DNA of 64,000 nucleotides from positions 1 through 64,000 of the forward strand of contig NZ_PJIN01000009.1 in assembly GCF_002929705.1 (NCBI RefSeq). Reading direction: 5' to 3'. Shown one piece after another: positions 34,999 to 44,449 of the stretch. Every line of letters starts with the position of its first letter. The stretch's first letter is position 1. Both the position numbers and the translations under genes were made by a program. The DNA comes from Arthrobacter sp. N199823 (lineage in GTDB: Bacteria; Actinomycetota; Actinomycetes; Actinomycetales; Micrococcaceae). The notes under the pieces are model-generated. The model did no database searches. It was not told the origin of the DNA and saw only the letters and a list, made by a program, of their open reading frames with translations.

Positions 34999-36551
34999 GC
35001 GACCCCAAGTCATCCGCACCCTACGGTGACGGTGAGTTTGGTCACCCGGAATTCGTACCCACGGGTACCGACCAAATCGCCGAGAAATTGGCGGCCATCT
35101 CTGACGAGGACGCTGATGCCCGCGCGGCTGGCCTGCTCGCTGGCCTCGCAAGCTACGAACTTGACGACGCCGACGCCGCACTGCTTTCAGGCGAGTTCGA
35201 CGACGGCGAGAGCTACGACCCCTACCGCCAGAACCCGGTACTGGCCATTGTGGGACGCCCCAACGTGGGCAAGTCCACCCTGGTTAACCGCATCTTGGGG
35301 CGCCGCGAGGCCGTTGTTGAGGACACCCCCGGTGTCACCCGCGACCGCGTCCAGTACGACGCCACCTGGAATGGCCGTAACTTCACCCTGGTAGACACCG
35401 GTGGTTGGGAACGCGACGCCCGCGGTCTGGACCTGCGTGTTGCCGAGCAGGCCGAAATTGCTGTGGAAATGGCTGACGCCGTGCTGCTCGTCGTAGACGC
35501 TATCGTGGGCATCACCGCCTCCGATGAGGCCATTGTGCGCATGCTGCGCAAGTCCAAGAAGCCTGTCATCCTGGTCGGTAACAAGATTGATGACCTGGTC
35601 CAGGAAGCTGACAACGCCATGTTGTGGGGCCTTGGCTTGGGCGAACCGCTCCCGGTTTCGGCCGTGCACGGCCGTGGTGTTGCCGACATGCTTGACCACG
35701 TCATGGACACCCTCCCCGAGTTCTCCGCCGTGTCCGGTCTTGAACGATCCGGTGGCCCGCGCCGCGTTGCCATGATTGGCCGCCCCAACGTGGGCAAGTC
35801 CTCGCTGCTGAACAAGCTGGCCGGTTCCGAGCGCGTTGTTGTTGACAACGTGGCCGGCACCACGCGTGATCCTGTCGATGAAATGATCGAGCTCGGCGGG
35901 CGTACCTGGCGCTTCGTGGATACCGCGGGTATCCGCCGTCGTGTTCACATGCAGCAGGGTGCAGACTTCTACGCCTCACTGCGTACCCAGACTGCCTTGG
36001 AAAAGGCTGAAGTTGCTGTGGTGCTCTTGGCTGTTGATGAAATCCTCAGCGAGCAGGATGTGCGCATCTTGCAGCTGGCCATCGAATCAGGCCGCGCCTT
36101 GGTGCTGGCGTTCAACAAGTGGGACTTGATGGACGACGAGCGCCGCAAGTACCTGGAACGTGAAATTGATCAGGATCTGGCTCACGTCAGCTGGGCCCCT
36201 CGGGTCAACATCTCAGCTAAGACCGGTTGGCACAAGGACAAGCTGGTGCCCGCACTGGACCTAGCCTTGGAAAACTGGGACCGCCGCATCCCCACAGGCC
36301 GTCTGAACGCGTTCTTGGGCGAATTGGTTGCCGAGCACCCGCACCCCGTCCGTGGCGGCAAGCAGCCCCGCATCCTCTTCGGCACCCAGGCTTCCAGCCG
36401 CCCGCCGAAGTTCGTGCTATTCACCACCGGCTTCCTTGACGCAGGCTACCGCCGCTTCATCACCCGCCGCCTGCGTGAGACTTTCGGCTTCGAGGGAACT
36501 CCCATTGAAGTCAGCATGCGCGTGCGCGAAAAGCGCAGCAAGAAGAAGTAA
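34995..36551 (+). CDS. der: Ribosome-associated GTPase Der (EngA)
   Basis: 518 residues. Two tandem G domains start with [16 protein letters not shown] (~82) and [16 protein letters not shown] (~262); NKID and NKWD boxes and DTGGW/DTAGI switch motifs are present. A KH-like domain ends the protein ([10 protein letters not shown] tail). An ~75-residue acidic leader precedes the first G domain. Der assists 50S assembly. It is the last gene of the core block and is followed by a hairpin. Confidence 0.95.
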   Translation: MSDPKSSAPYGDGEFGHPEFVPTGTDQIAEKLAAISDEDADARAAGLLAGLASYELDDADAALLSGEFDDGESYDPYRQNPVLAIVGRPNVGKSTLVNRILGRREAVVEDTPGVTRDRVQYDATWNGRNFTLVDTGGWERDARGLDLRVAEQAEIAVEMADAVLLVVDAIVGITASDEAIVRMLRKSKKPVILVGNKIDDLVQEADNAMLWGLGLGEPLPVSAVHGRGVADMLDHVMDTLPEFSAVSGLERSGGPRRVAMIGRPNVGKSSLLNKLAGSERVVVDNVAGTTRDPVDEMIELGGRTWRFVDTAGIRRRVHMQQGADFYASLRTQTALEKAEVAVVLLAVDEILSEQDVRILQLAIESGRALVLAFNKWDLMDDERRKYLEREIDQDLAHVSWAPRVNISAKTGWHKDKLVPALDLALENWDRRIPTGRLNAFLGELVAEHPHPVRGGKQPRILFGTQASSRPPKFVLFTTGFLDAGYRRFITRRLRETFGFEGTPIEVSMRVREKRSKKK

Positions 36552-36572
36552 AAAGCAGTAAAAGCTGCTTGT

Positions 36573-36602
36573 TCCCCGGCCGGAATTCACGCCGGCCGGG
36601 GA
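36573..36602 (+). terminator. GC-rich hairpin after der
   Basis: An 11-base-pair perfect stem (36573-36583 with 36592-36602) with an eight-base loop begins 21 bases after the der stop. A smaller hairpin with AAGCAG arms sits just before it. There is no T-tract, so it may be an intrinsic terminator of the actinobacterial U-less kind. Confidence 0.65.
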
Positions 36603-36709
36603 GTGAGACGCCAATCACAACAAAATCGGTTATAGAGCCTCAAAATATGGGGTAAACTATTTCCCGGTGGTTCAGCCAAGGCAGATAAAAAAGCTTGGCG
36701 CTGAACTTT

Positions 36710-36783
<74 letters not shown>

Positions 36784-36789
36784 CCGAAC

Positions 36790-36836
36790 AAAACCGCTCA
36801 AACACTGGGAATACCCAGAGTTTGAGCGGTTTTTTG
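36790..36836 (+). terminator. Intrinsic terminator after tRNA-Pro
   Basis: A stem pairing the AAACCGCTCAAAC arm (36791-36803) with its complement at 36820-36832, extended inward by TGGG/CCCA, is followed by six T's. It begins seven bases after the tRNA. The A-rich left side could also serve the leftward FMO transcript, which ends nearby. Confidence 0.9.
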
Positions 36837-36864
36837 TTGCCCAAAAATGTCAAGTGATTAGTGG

Positions 36865-38289
36865 CTAGCGGCGAAACGTGAACTCGGACGGTTCGAGCAC
36901 GCAGGTGCGCTCAACGTAGCTGGTGGTGCCTCCTGGCCAATTCGAGGTGATGCGCCCCGATCCAGGGTCTCTGTACCAGCTGTCACAGCGCACCCAGGCT
37001 GAGGTGGATAGCGCCCCTTGGACCGCGTTGTCCCAGGATTGTTCGGCGGATTCGCTCGCCTCGAGAGTCTTCGCGCCGGAGGCCACCATGTAGTCCACGC
37101 TCTGGCGCATGTGGGAAGCCTGCGCCTCCAGCATGCGGATGATGGAGCTGCCGCCAAGATTCGTGTTGGGGCCGTAAGACAAAAGCAGATTGGGAAACCC
37201 GGGGACGTAGATTCCCAGATGCGCCCTGGCTCCCTTCGCCCAGTGCTGGTGCAGGTCCACGCCGTCGGAGCCGGTGACAGTGATGCCTCGCAGGAACCCC
37301 TGAGCATCGAAGCCGGTGGCGTACACAATGGCATCTGCGGGATGAAACACGCCGTCGATGGTTTCAATGGCGTCTGGGTGGATCCGGGCTATCCCCTCGG
37401 TGACAAGATCTACATTCTCCCGGCATAGCGCCGGATAGAAGTTGTTGGAAAACAGGATGCGGCGGCACCCGATGGGGTACTCAGGGGTGAGTGCGGCGCG
37501 CAGGGCCGGATCCGCGACCTGCCGCCGCAAATGGAACCGCGTCACGGAACGGCTCACGAGAGCGGCGAATGAGCCGTCCTCAAGGGCCCGGGAGAATTGT
37601 TCGCCGAGCCACTGGAAGAACGGGCGTTCAATCCGGGCGGCGAACGGCCGGTACCAGAGGGGGTAGCGGCCATCGGGTTTGGGCCAGATGTAGTTAGGGG
37701 TGCGTTGATACAGCGTGACGCGTTCGGCGATGGGGGCCAGCTGAGGCACCGCCTGCACAGCCGTCGCCGCGGCTCCAATCACCGAAACCCGCCGCCCGGT
37801 GAGGTCAAGGCCAGCTGGCCACTGCGCCGAGTGGAACGCCGGTCCCTGAAAGCTCTGGGCTCCCGGGATCGCCGGGATAGCGGGGTTGGATAACTGGCCG
37901 ACAGCGCTAACGAGGACATCGACCTCCTCATGCGTGCCGTCGGCAAATCTCACGTTCCAAGCGGTACCGCTCCACTGTGCGCCACGCACCTCGGCACTGA
38001 GTCGCGTACGGGAGGTTACTCCTTCGCGTTGGGCCACAGCGCGCAGGTACGCCAGGATGTCCTGCTGCTCGGCGTAGCGCCGCGGCCACAGCTTGGAGGG
38101 AGCAAAGGAAAAGGAATAGAACGGGGAGGGTACATCGCAGGCAGCGCCGGGGTAGGTATTGTCACGCCAGACGCCACCTATAGCCGCAGAGCGTTCCCAG
38201 AGGCGCACATCGCTATATCCGTGTCGGAGGAATTCGGCCGCGACAGCTGTGGCGCCGAACCCGGATCCGATGATCCCAATGCGCGGCAT
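36865..38289 (-). CDS. Flavin-containing monooxygenase, Baeyer-Villiger type
   Basis: 474 residues. The FAD motif is GSGFGATAVAAEF (~8-20), the NADP motif is GAAATAVQAVP, and the type I Baeyer-Villiger fingerprint FxGxxxHxxxWP is complete (F147, G149, H153, W157, P158). ATGFDAQGF appears near residue 325. Such enzymes insert oxygen next to a ketone to give esters or lactones. The ATG overlaps the TetR stop codon by one base (TAATG), so both are one transcript. Substrate is unknown; neighbours suggest a ketone produced by the divergent GMC oxidase. Confidence 0.88.
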   Translation of the reverse strand: MPRIGIIGSGFGATAVAAEFLRHGYSDVRLWERSAAIGGVWRDNTYPGAACDVPSPFYSFSFAPSKLWPRRYAEQQDILAYLRAVAQREGVTSRTRLSAEVRGAQWSGTAWNVRFADGTHEEVDVLVSAVGQLSNPAIPAIPGAQSFQGPAFHSAQWPAGLDLTGRRVSVIGAAATAVQAVPQLAPIAERVTLYQRTPNYIWPKPDGRYPLWYRPFAARIERPFFQWLGEQFSRALEDGSFAALVSRSVTRFHLRRQVADPALRAALTPEYPIGCRRILFSNNFYPALCRENVDLVTEGIARIHPDAIETIDGVFHPADAIVYATGFDAQGFLRGITVTGSDGVDLHQHWAKGARAHLGIYVPGFPNLLLSYGPNTNLGGSSIIRMLEAQASHMRQSVDYMVASGAKTLEASESAEQSWDNAVQGALSTSAWVRCDSWYRDPGSGRITSNWPGGTTSYVERTCVLEPSEFTFRR

Positions 38290-38867
38290 TAGTTCACCCG
38301 CACGGCGCGCAGGACCGCCGCCGTGCTGAGTTCCAAGACGTCATCGCGAGTCAGGGTCTTTCGCTGCAACCACTCTCGGCAAAGCGCTTTCGTGAAGGCG
38401 GCAACTGGGCGGAGGCGCGGACGTAATCCTGCATCGTCGGGAAGTCCCAGTGCATCGAGCATGAAGCGGGCGGCACGGTCATCGGCGGCGTCAACGAGCG
38501 CTTGCACATCGTTGTCTAGGGTCCACCGCTCGGCACCGGATGCGTTGACCCAACTCTGCCCATACGCATGCGCGCCATCTAGGATCCATGACATGGTCAA
38601 CGTGGCACGCTCGGCGATGGGCCGGCCTGCAAGATCGGGAAGTTGCTCAAGAGGCAGCCGAGCGGAGGCAGTCATGACAGCGAGAAAGAGCTCTCGCTTC
38701 GATCCGAAGTAGTGGTGCAGCAAACCACGCGCCACGCCTGCCGAGGCAGCGAGCTCTTCCAGCGAGACATCGTCGTAGCGGCGTTCGCGGTAAAGCTCGG
38801 CGGCCGCGTCCAGTATCTGTTGCCGCCGCGCATCCGGGCTCAGGCGAGTCCTCGGAATGTGGTCCAT
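38289..38867 (-). CDS. TetR-family transcriptional regulator
   Basis: 192 residues from the ATG at 38867. An in-frame ATG at 38924 would overlap the divergent gene's promoter, so the shorter form is preferred, though the ribosome site is weak in both. The helix-turn-helix occupies ~10-60 (SLEELAASAGVARGLLHHYFG). The C-terminal ligand domain is unassigned. It is encoded with the FMO gene and faces the GMC operon; an imperfect palindrome at 38893-38916 is its probable operator. Confidence 0.87.
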   Translation of the reverse strand: MDHIPRTRLSPDARRQQILDAAAELYRERRYDDVSLEELAASAGVARGLLHHYFGSKRELFLAVMTASARLPLEQLPDLAGRPIAERATLTMSWILDGAHAYGQSWVNASGAERWTLDNDVQALVDAADDRAARFMLDALGLPDDAGLRPRLRPVAAFTKALCREWLQRKTLTRDDVLELSTAAVLRAVRVN

Positions 38868-38887
38868 AGCGCCAGTCTGATCGGCTG

Positions 38888-38916
38888 TTGGCAAACTGTC
38901 AATAGTAGGATAGTTT
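38888..38916 (+). promoter_or_regulatory. Promoter and overlapping TetR operator for the GMC operon
   Basis: A -35-like TTGGCA (38888-38893), a 17-base spacer and a -10-like TAGTTT (38911-38916) precede the GMC ATG at 38923 by six bases. An inverted repeat with eight-base half-sites (AAACTGTC and GATAGTTT, one mismatch) at 38893-38916 covers the spacer and -10. On the opposite strand a TTGACA hexamer in the same region could drive tetR. This is the arrangement of an autoregulated repressor site. Confidence 0.6.
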
Positions 38917-38922
38917 GGCCGC

Positions 38923-40656
38923 ATGAACGACTATGACGTCGTGGTGATCGGCTCCGGTTTCGGTGGGAGTGTCGCAGCGCTGCGCTTGAGTGAGAAGGGC
39001 TATCGCGTCGCTGTGATTGAGGCTGGCCGGTGGTTTCGCGATGAGGAACTCCCGCAAACCTCGTGGCGGCTGCGTCGCTATCTCTGGCTCCCAGCCGCCC
39101 GCTGCTTCGGCATCATGCGGATGACGCTGTTGCGGAACGTTTTGGTTGTCAGCGGCACGGGTGTGGGCGGCGGATCTCTGGTTTATGCGAACACGCTCTA
39201 CGAACCGTTGGATGATTTCTACCGGGATCCGCAGTGGGCGCACATCACTGACTGGAAGTCCGAGCTTGCCTCCCACTATGACCAGGCCAAGCGGATGCTG
39301 GGTGTCACCACGGCTCGCGCTACAACAGCCGCGGATGCGCTGATGCGAGATCTTGCCGCGGACTACGGTGTGAGTGACACGCTGCACCCAGCCGAAGTGG
39401 GCGTCTTCTTCGGAGACGGGCCGGGCGTTGGCGCCGCGGACCCCTTCTTCGGGGGGATGGGACCGGCGCGGAACGGCTGCACGGAATGCGGTGCGTGCAT
39501 GACTGGCTGCCGTGTGGGCGCGAAAAATACCATCGTGAAGAACTATCTCCCGCTCGCCCAGCGCGCAGGAGCCAACATCCATGCGTTGACCACAGTGACT
39601 GATGTGCAACCCATCGCCGGTGGGCGCTATCGCGTCAGCGGGCACGCTACCGGCAACCCCCTCAAGCGGGCGAGCTACACCGCGGATCACGTGGTCTTCG
39701 CTGGCAACGCCCTGAATACCCAGCGCCTCTTGCACCAGCTCAAGCAGCGCTCACTGCCGCGGCTCTCACCACGCTTGGGGGAGCTCAGCCGGACAAATTC
39801 TGAGGCGGTGTTGTCTGCCCGGTCGAGTGCAGCGGACGCCGACATGACCCATGGAACGGCCATTACGTCGTCGTTCTACCCCGACCCTCAAACGCACGTT
39901 GAACCCGTTAGATATGGGCGGGGCTCGAGCCTGCTCGCTCTCCTGAATGCGCATCTTGTGGACCCTGTGGACGGGATCCCGCGCTGGCGGGCGGCGCTCC
40001 AGACGTACCGGAAGCTCGGATGGCGTGCGGCGCTGCGGATGCACTCGGTGTCGCGTTGGGCGGAACAATCAGTCATTGTGCTGGTCATGCAATCGCTGGA
40101 CAACTCGCTGAGCACCTACTTGAAGCGAGGACTGTTCGGCCAGCGCATGACCACACGGCAGGGTCGCGGCGATCCCAATCCCGAATGGATCCCCACCGCG
40201 CACCGCGTGGCCCGCGACCTTTCACGCCGCGTGGACGGCCTGGCCGGCGGCTCGTCAGCCGATCTCATCGGCATCCCGATGACAGCTCACTTCATTGGCG
40301 GCGCTGTCATTGGCACCTCCATTACCGAGGGTGTGATTGACCCGTATCAGCGGGTCTTCGGCTACGACGGGCTGCATATCGCCGATGGCTCCGCGGTCAC
40401 GGCCAACCTTGGGGTGAACCCATCGCTGACCATCACGGCGCAGGCCGAGCGGGCCATGTCATTCTGGCCCAACCGCGGAGATGCTGATCCGCGGCCGCGC
40501 CTTGGGGAGCCGTATCAGCGCATCGACGCCGTCGCTCCGGTCAATCCCGTGGTGCCCGAGACGGCCACCGGCGCTCTCCGCTTACCGGTGCGGCTGCCGC
40601 AGCCGGCTGTCCGTCCAGACGCCGTGCCTCCACACTCCGAAGCTGGCAGCTCATGA
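38923..40656 (+). CDS. GMC-family oxidoreductase (cholesterol-oxidase-like) with ferredoxin-type Cys motif
   Basis: 577 residues. The FAD dinucleotide motif GSGFGGSVAALRL is at ~11-23, and GVGGGSLVYANTLYEP (~80-95) is a GMC hallmark. C186, C189, C192 and C196 form CX2CX2CX3C, the spacing of a [4Fe-4S] ferredoxin site. The C-terminal GLHIADGSAVTANLGVNPS holds the catalytic His/Asn region. It likely oxidises an alicyclic or steroid-like alcohol to a ketone. First gene of a rightward operon; the ATG lies at the predicted transcription start. Confidence 0.85.
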   Translation: MNDYDVVVIGSGFGGSVAALRLSEKGYRVAVIEAGRWFRDEELPQTSWRLRRYLWLPAARCFGIMRMTLLRNVLVVSGTGVGGGSLVYANTLYEPLDDFYRDPQWAHITDWKSELASHYDQAKRMLGVTTARATTAADALMRDLAADYGVSDTLHPAEVGVFFGDGPGVGAADPFFGGMGPARNGCTECGACMTGCRVGAKNTIVKNYLPLAQRAGANIHALTTVTDVQPIAGGRYRVSGHATGNPLKRASYTADHVVFAGNALNTQRLLHQLKQRSLPRLSPRLGELSRTNSEAVLSARSSAADADMTHGTAITSSFYPDPQTHVEPVRYGRGSSLLALLNAHLVDPVDGIPRWRAALQTYRKLGWRAALRMHSVSRWAEQSVIVLVMQSLDNSLSTYLKRGLFGQRMTTRQGRGDPNPEWIPTAHRVARDLSRRVDGLAGGSSADLIGIPMTAHFIGGAVIGTSITEGVIDPYQRVFGYDGLHIADGSAVTANLGVNPSLTITAQAERAMSFWPNRGDADPRPRLGEPYQRIDAVAPVNPVVPETATGALRLPVRLPQPAVRPDAVPPHSEAGSS

Positions 40657-41441
40657 CGGCCGCTGCGCACGTGGGAGGTGCGGGGCCCGACATCGTGCTC
40701 CTGCATGGCCTTGGCTCCCGTTGGCAGATCTTCACACCCATTATCGGCGCACTGGAACAGCGCTACCGCGTCCACGCCTTCGATCTGCCAGGGTTCGGCG
40801 CCCAACCGTACCAGCCGTCGTTGCGTCCTGGGATCGCTGGCCTCGCCGACTGGGTGAGCGCCCAACTCCAAACGCGCGGCATCCTCTCACCCCACATTGT
40901 GGGCAGCTCGATGGGAGCAGCCATTGCCCTGGAACTTGCCCGCCGCGGCATCGCCGGAAGTGTGACAGCCTTCGCGCCCATTGGTTTTTGGAACGCTGCC
41001 GAGCGCCGGTGGTGCGTTGGTGTGCTGAGCGTACTGCGCATCGCGGCACGGGCCTTGCCGCGAATGCTCGGGCTGACGTTGCACACCCGTGCGGGCCGCG
41101 CGCTACTGCTGTTCCCGCTGTTCGGGCGGCCCACCCATGTTGACCCTCAATCAGCCAGTGCCGACCTTGCCGCTCTCGCAGTCTGCGATGGTTTTACCGC
41201 TGCGCGTGCCACATTCCGCACGCAGCGCACCATTCCCGCGGCCGACGACGTACCCACCACCATCGCGTGGGGACGCCGGGATCTGGTGCTTCCCGCCCGT
41301 ACTCAGTCACGCAGAGCTCGCCGCGTCTGGGGGAGCGCACACCATGTGCTTCTGGAGCGCTGCGGTCATCTTCCCTTCTCCGACGCCCCTGAGCGCTGCG
41401 TTGCCCTGATCCTGGCCACGCCTCCCCCCACCACGAAATAA
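40653..41441 (+). CDS. Alpha/beta-fold hydrolase
   Basis: 262 residues. The oxyanion segment LLHGLGSRWQIF (~16-27), nucleophile elbow GSSMGAAIAL (Ser ~89) and a late His in LERCGHLPFSDAPE complete the expected catalytic triad with an Asp around IAWGRRDLV. The start overlaps the GMC stop by four bases. In this context an ester or lactone hydrolase acting on the Baeyer-Villiger product is the simplest role. Confidence 0.85.
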   Translation: MTAAAHVGGAGPDIVLLHGLGSRWQIFTPIIGALEQRYRVHAFDLPGFGAQPYQPSLRPGIAGLADWVSAQLQTRGILSPHIVGSSMGAAIALELARRGIAGSVTAFAPIGFWNAAERRWCVGVLSVLRIAARALPRMLGLTLHTRAGRALLLFPLFGRPTHVDPQSASADLAALAVCDGFTAARATFRTQRTIPAADDVPTTIAWGRRDLVLPARTQSRRARRVWGSAHHVLLERCGHLPFSDAPERCVALILATPPPTTK

Positions 41442-41450
41442 GGACACCAG

Positions 41451-42614
41451 ATGAAGAGCACCTTCTACTCAGAAGACCACGAGGCGTTCCGGGAGAGTGT
41501 GCGCGAGTTCCTGCGCCGAGAGGTGGAACCCCACTACGAAATGTGGGAAAGCGAACGCCTCATTCCCCGCGATGTGTGGCTGCGTGCGGGAACCCATGGA
41601 ATGCTCGGGCTCGCCGTGCCCGAGGAATTTGGTGGCGGTGGCGAACCCGATTATCGCTACAGATTCATCTTCGCCGAAGAGGTGGCGCGCACTGCGGTGA
41701 CCTCATTCGGCGTCGGAATCGGCCTGCAAGAGGACATCCTGATCCCTTACATGCTTGATCTTGCCAATGACGAGCAGAAAAAGCGTTGGCTCCCTGGTAT
41801 GGCAGATGGGAGCATCATCGGTGCCATCGCCATGACCGAGCCAGGCACAGGGAGCGATCTGCAAGGCATCCGCACCAGGGCGGTGCGGGACGGCGATCAA
41901 TGGGTTCTCAATGGCGCCAAGACCTTCATTACCAGCGGCATCCACGCGGATCTGGTGATCGTTGTGGCCAAAACCGATCCGGAGGCCGGCTCACGCGGTT
42001 TCAGCCTGTTCGTCGTGGAGACCGGCGACCCGGGCTTCTCCCGCGGGCGCAAGCTGGACAAGATCGGACTGAGCGCTCAGGATACTGCGGAGCTCTTCTT
42101 CACGGATGTCCGGCTGAGCGATGACCGCCTTCTCGGAAAGCTTGGTGGTGGCATGCGCTACCTGATGGAACGTTTGCCGCGCGAGAGGCTCTCCATTGCG
42201 GTGGCAGGGGTGGCTGCTTCTGAGGCAGCCGTGCGGTGGACGCTGGAGTACGTCCACGAGCGCACCGCCTTCGGCCAAAAGATTGGCGACTTCCAAAACA
42301 CCCGGTTCGTTCTTGCTGAACTCGAGACCGAGACTGACGTGACCCGCGCCTACGTGGAGAAGGCCGTGCTCGCCCTGAACGAGGGGGAGCTGACAGCGGT
42401 TGAGGCATCCAAGGCGAAGTGGTGGGCCAGCGAACTGCAGGTCCGTGCCACCACCCGCTGCCTGCAACTGTTTGGTGGATTCGGCTACATGCTCGAATAC
42501 CCCATCGCACGCGCCTACCGGGACGCGCGCATCCAGACCATTTACGGCGGCACCACCGAAATCATGAAGGAAATCATCGGCCGCGAACAGGCCGCCCGCT
42601 ACACCACCCCGTAG
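41451..42614 (+). CDS. Acyl-CoA dehydrogenase
   Basis: 387 residues, a normal length for short/medium-chain enzymes. FAD-binding AMTEPGTGSDLQGIRT (~125-140), the catalytic-region LQLFGGFGYMLEYPIARAYRDA, and IYGGTTEIMKEIIGR at the end are all present. It introduces an alpha-beta double bond into an acyl-CoA. It lies 9 bases after the hydrolase in the same operon. Confidence 0.92.
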   Translation: MKSTFYSEDHEAFRESVREFLRREVEPHYEMWESERLIPRDVWLRAGTHGMLGLAVPEEFGGGGEPDYRYRFIFAEEVARTAVTSFGVGIGLQEDILIPYMLDLANDEQKKRWLPGMADGSIIGAIAMTEPGTGSDLQGIRTRAVRDGDQWVLNGAKTFITSGIHADLVIVVAKTDPEAGSRGFSLFVVETGDPGFSRGRKLDKIGLSAQDTAELFFTDVRLSDDRLLGKLGGGMRYLMERLPRERLSIAVAGVAASEAAVRWTLEYVHERTAFGQKIGDFQNTRFVLAELETETDVTRAYVEKAVLALNEGELTAVEASKAKWWASELQVRATTRCLQLFGGFGYMLEYPIARAYRDARIQTIYGGTTEIMKEIIGREQAARYTTP

Positions 42615-42643
42615 TCCCTGCCCGGCACCCACCAAGGAGTGAC

Positions 42644-44449
42644 ATGACACAGACCATTGACACCCAATTCCTGCAGCAACTGGCGCCGTCGTTGGGGGTG
42701 ATGTTGCGACGCCGTGTGGAAAGCACCCCGGATCTTGAGGCATATCGCTACTTGCGAGGTGCGGACTGGGTCTCAGCGACCTGGGCTGAAACCGCCGTGG
42801 CGGTGGACGAGGTGGCGGCGGGCCTGCTCGCCCTCGGACTCGAGAAGGAGGACAGGGTCGCGATCGTTGCGAACACCCGTTATGAATGGCTCCTGGCCGA
42901 TTTGGGGGTGATGTGCGCCGGAGGAGCCACCACCACCATTTATCCGACGACGTCGGCCCAGGACGCCGCCTATATCCTGGCTGACGCAGGGTGCCGGTTC
43001 GCGATCGTCGAGGACGCCGAGCAGTTCGAGAAGATTAGCTTGGGCGCGGGAAATCTCGCGAAGATTATCGCGATCGACGACGTTCCGGGTGCCATGTCCC
43101 TCGCTGAGGTACGTGAGCTGGGTCGGGAACACCTCGCCGAGGTCCCCGACGCCGTTGTGGTCGCAACGGACGCCATAGGCCACGGTGACCTTGCCACCCT
43201 CATCTACACTTCCGGCACCACCGGCCGGCCGAAGGGCGTGCGGCTCACGCATCACTGTTGGGTTTACGAGGGTGAGGCGCTCAAAGGGCTCGGTTTCCTG
43301 CGGACCGACGACGTCAACTTCCTGTGGCTGCCCATGTCCCACTCATTTGGCAAGGTCATCCTCTCGGCGCAGCTCGCGGTTGGTTTTACAACGGCGATCG
43401 ACGGGCGCGTCGATAAGATCATTGAGAACCTGGCTGTCATCAAGCCCACGTTCATGGGGGCCGCTCCTCGAATCTTCGAAAAGGCATATGGCAAGATTCT
43501 CTCCACCCAGGCCGCCGAGGGTGGCCTCAAAGAGAAAATCTTCCGCAGTGCATTTGCTGTGGGTGCCGAGTATGAACGCCGCACGGAAGCGGGGGAGCGC
43601 ATCGGCGTCGGTCTGGCGCTGCGCCACCGCCTCTTTGACAAGCTCGTCTTCTCCAAGGTGCGTAATCGCTTTGGCGGGCGTGTGCGGTTCTTCATCTCCG
43701 GTTCCGCGCCACTGAACCGCGAGATTGCCGAATGGTTCAACTCCGCCGGGATCCTGATCATCGAGGGGTACGGGCTCACCGAAACCACGGCCGGCGCCTT
43801 CTGTGGACGGCCTGTGGACAACAAGTTCGGCACCGTCGGGCGTGCCCTGCCCGGCTCAGAAGTGCGGATTGGCGAAGAAAACGAAATCCAACTGCGCGGG
43901 CCGCACATCATGTCCGGCTACAACAACCTCCCCAGCGAGACGGAAGCTGCCTTCACGCACGACGGGTGGTTACGCACGGGAGACCAAGGCTCACTCGATT
44001 CCGAGGGCTACTTGACCATCACGGGGCGCATCAAGGACCTGATCAAAACCTCCGGCGGCAAAATTGTGGTGCCGGGCTCGGTTGAGGCCACGTTCAAAGC
44101 GCTGTGCCCATACGTCAGCCAGATTCTGGTCTTCGGGGACACACACCCGTACTGCGTCGCGCTCATCACCTTGGACCCCGACTCCATCGCGGCATGGTGC
44201 AAAGAGAACGGGGTGGCAGCACCAAGCTATGCCGAGCAAGTGGCAACACCTGCGGTACACGCGCTCGTGGATGGCTACATCACGGAGCTGAACGAACGCC
44301 TCAACAAGTGGGAGACCATCAAACACTGGGCCATCCTCGAGGCAGACCTTTCCATTGAGGGTGGTGAGCTGACGCCGTCCATGAAGGTCAAGCGGGGTCT
44401 TGTGGAGGCGGCTCAGGCCGAACGGATCGAGGCGATGTATGCAGGGTGA
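42644..44449 (+). CDS. AMP-dependent acyl-CoA ligase (long-chain fatty-acid type)
   Basis: 601 residues from the ATG at 42644 with AAGGAG eight bases upstream. The P-loop TLIYTSGTTGRPKGVRLTH lies near 180 and the IEGYGLTETTAG motif near 370. The TGDQGSLDSEGYLTITGRIKDLIKTSGG hinge, near 445, and the long C-terminal domain resemble FadD15/AasS-like ligases. It would activate the acid released by the hydrolase. Confidence 0.9.
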   Translation: MTQTIDTQFLQQLAPSLGVMLRRRVESTPDLEAYRYLRGADWVSATWAETAVAVDEVAAGLLALGLEKEDRVAIVANTRYEWLLADLGVMCAGGATTTIYPTTSAQDAAYILADAGCRFAIVEDAEQFEKISLGAGNLAKIIAIDDVPGAMSLAEVRELGREHLAEVPDAVVVATDAIGHGDLATLIYTSGTTGRPKGVRLTHHCWVYEGEALKGLGFLRTDDVNFLWLPMSHSFGKVILSAQLAVGFTTAIDGRVDKIIENLAVIKPTFMGAAPRIFEKAYGKILSTQAAEGGLKEKIFRSAFAVGAEYERRTEAGERIGVGLALRHRLFDKLVFSKVRNRFGGRVRFFISGSAPLNREIAEWFNSAGILIIEGYGLTETTAGAFCGRPVDNKFGTVGRALPGSEVRIGEENEIQLRGPHIMSGYNNLPSETEAAFTHDGWLRTGDQGSLDSEGYLTITGRIKDLIKTSGGKIVVPGSVEATFKALCPYVSQILVFGDTHPYCVALITLDPDSIAAWCKENGVAAPSYAEQVATPAVHALVDGYITELNERLNKWETIKHWAILEADLSIEGGELTPSMKVKRGLVEAAQAERIEAMYAG

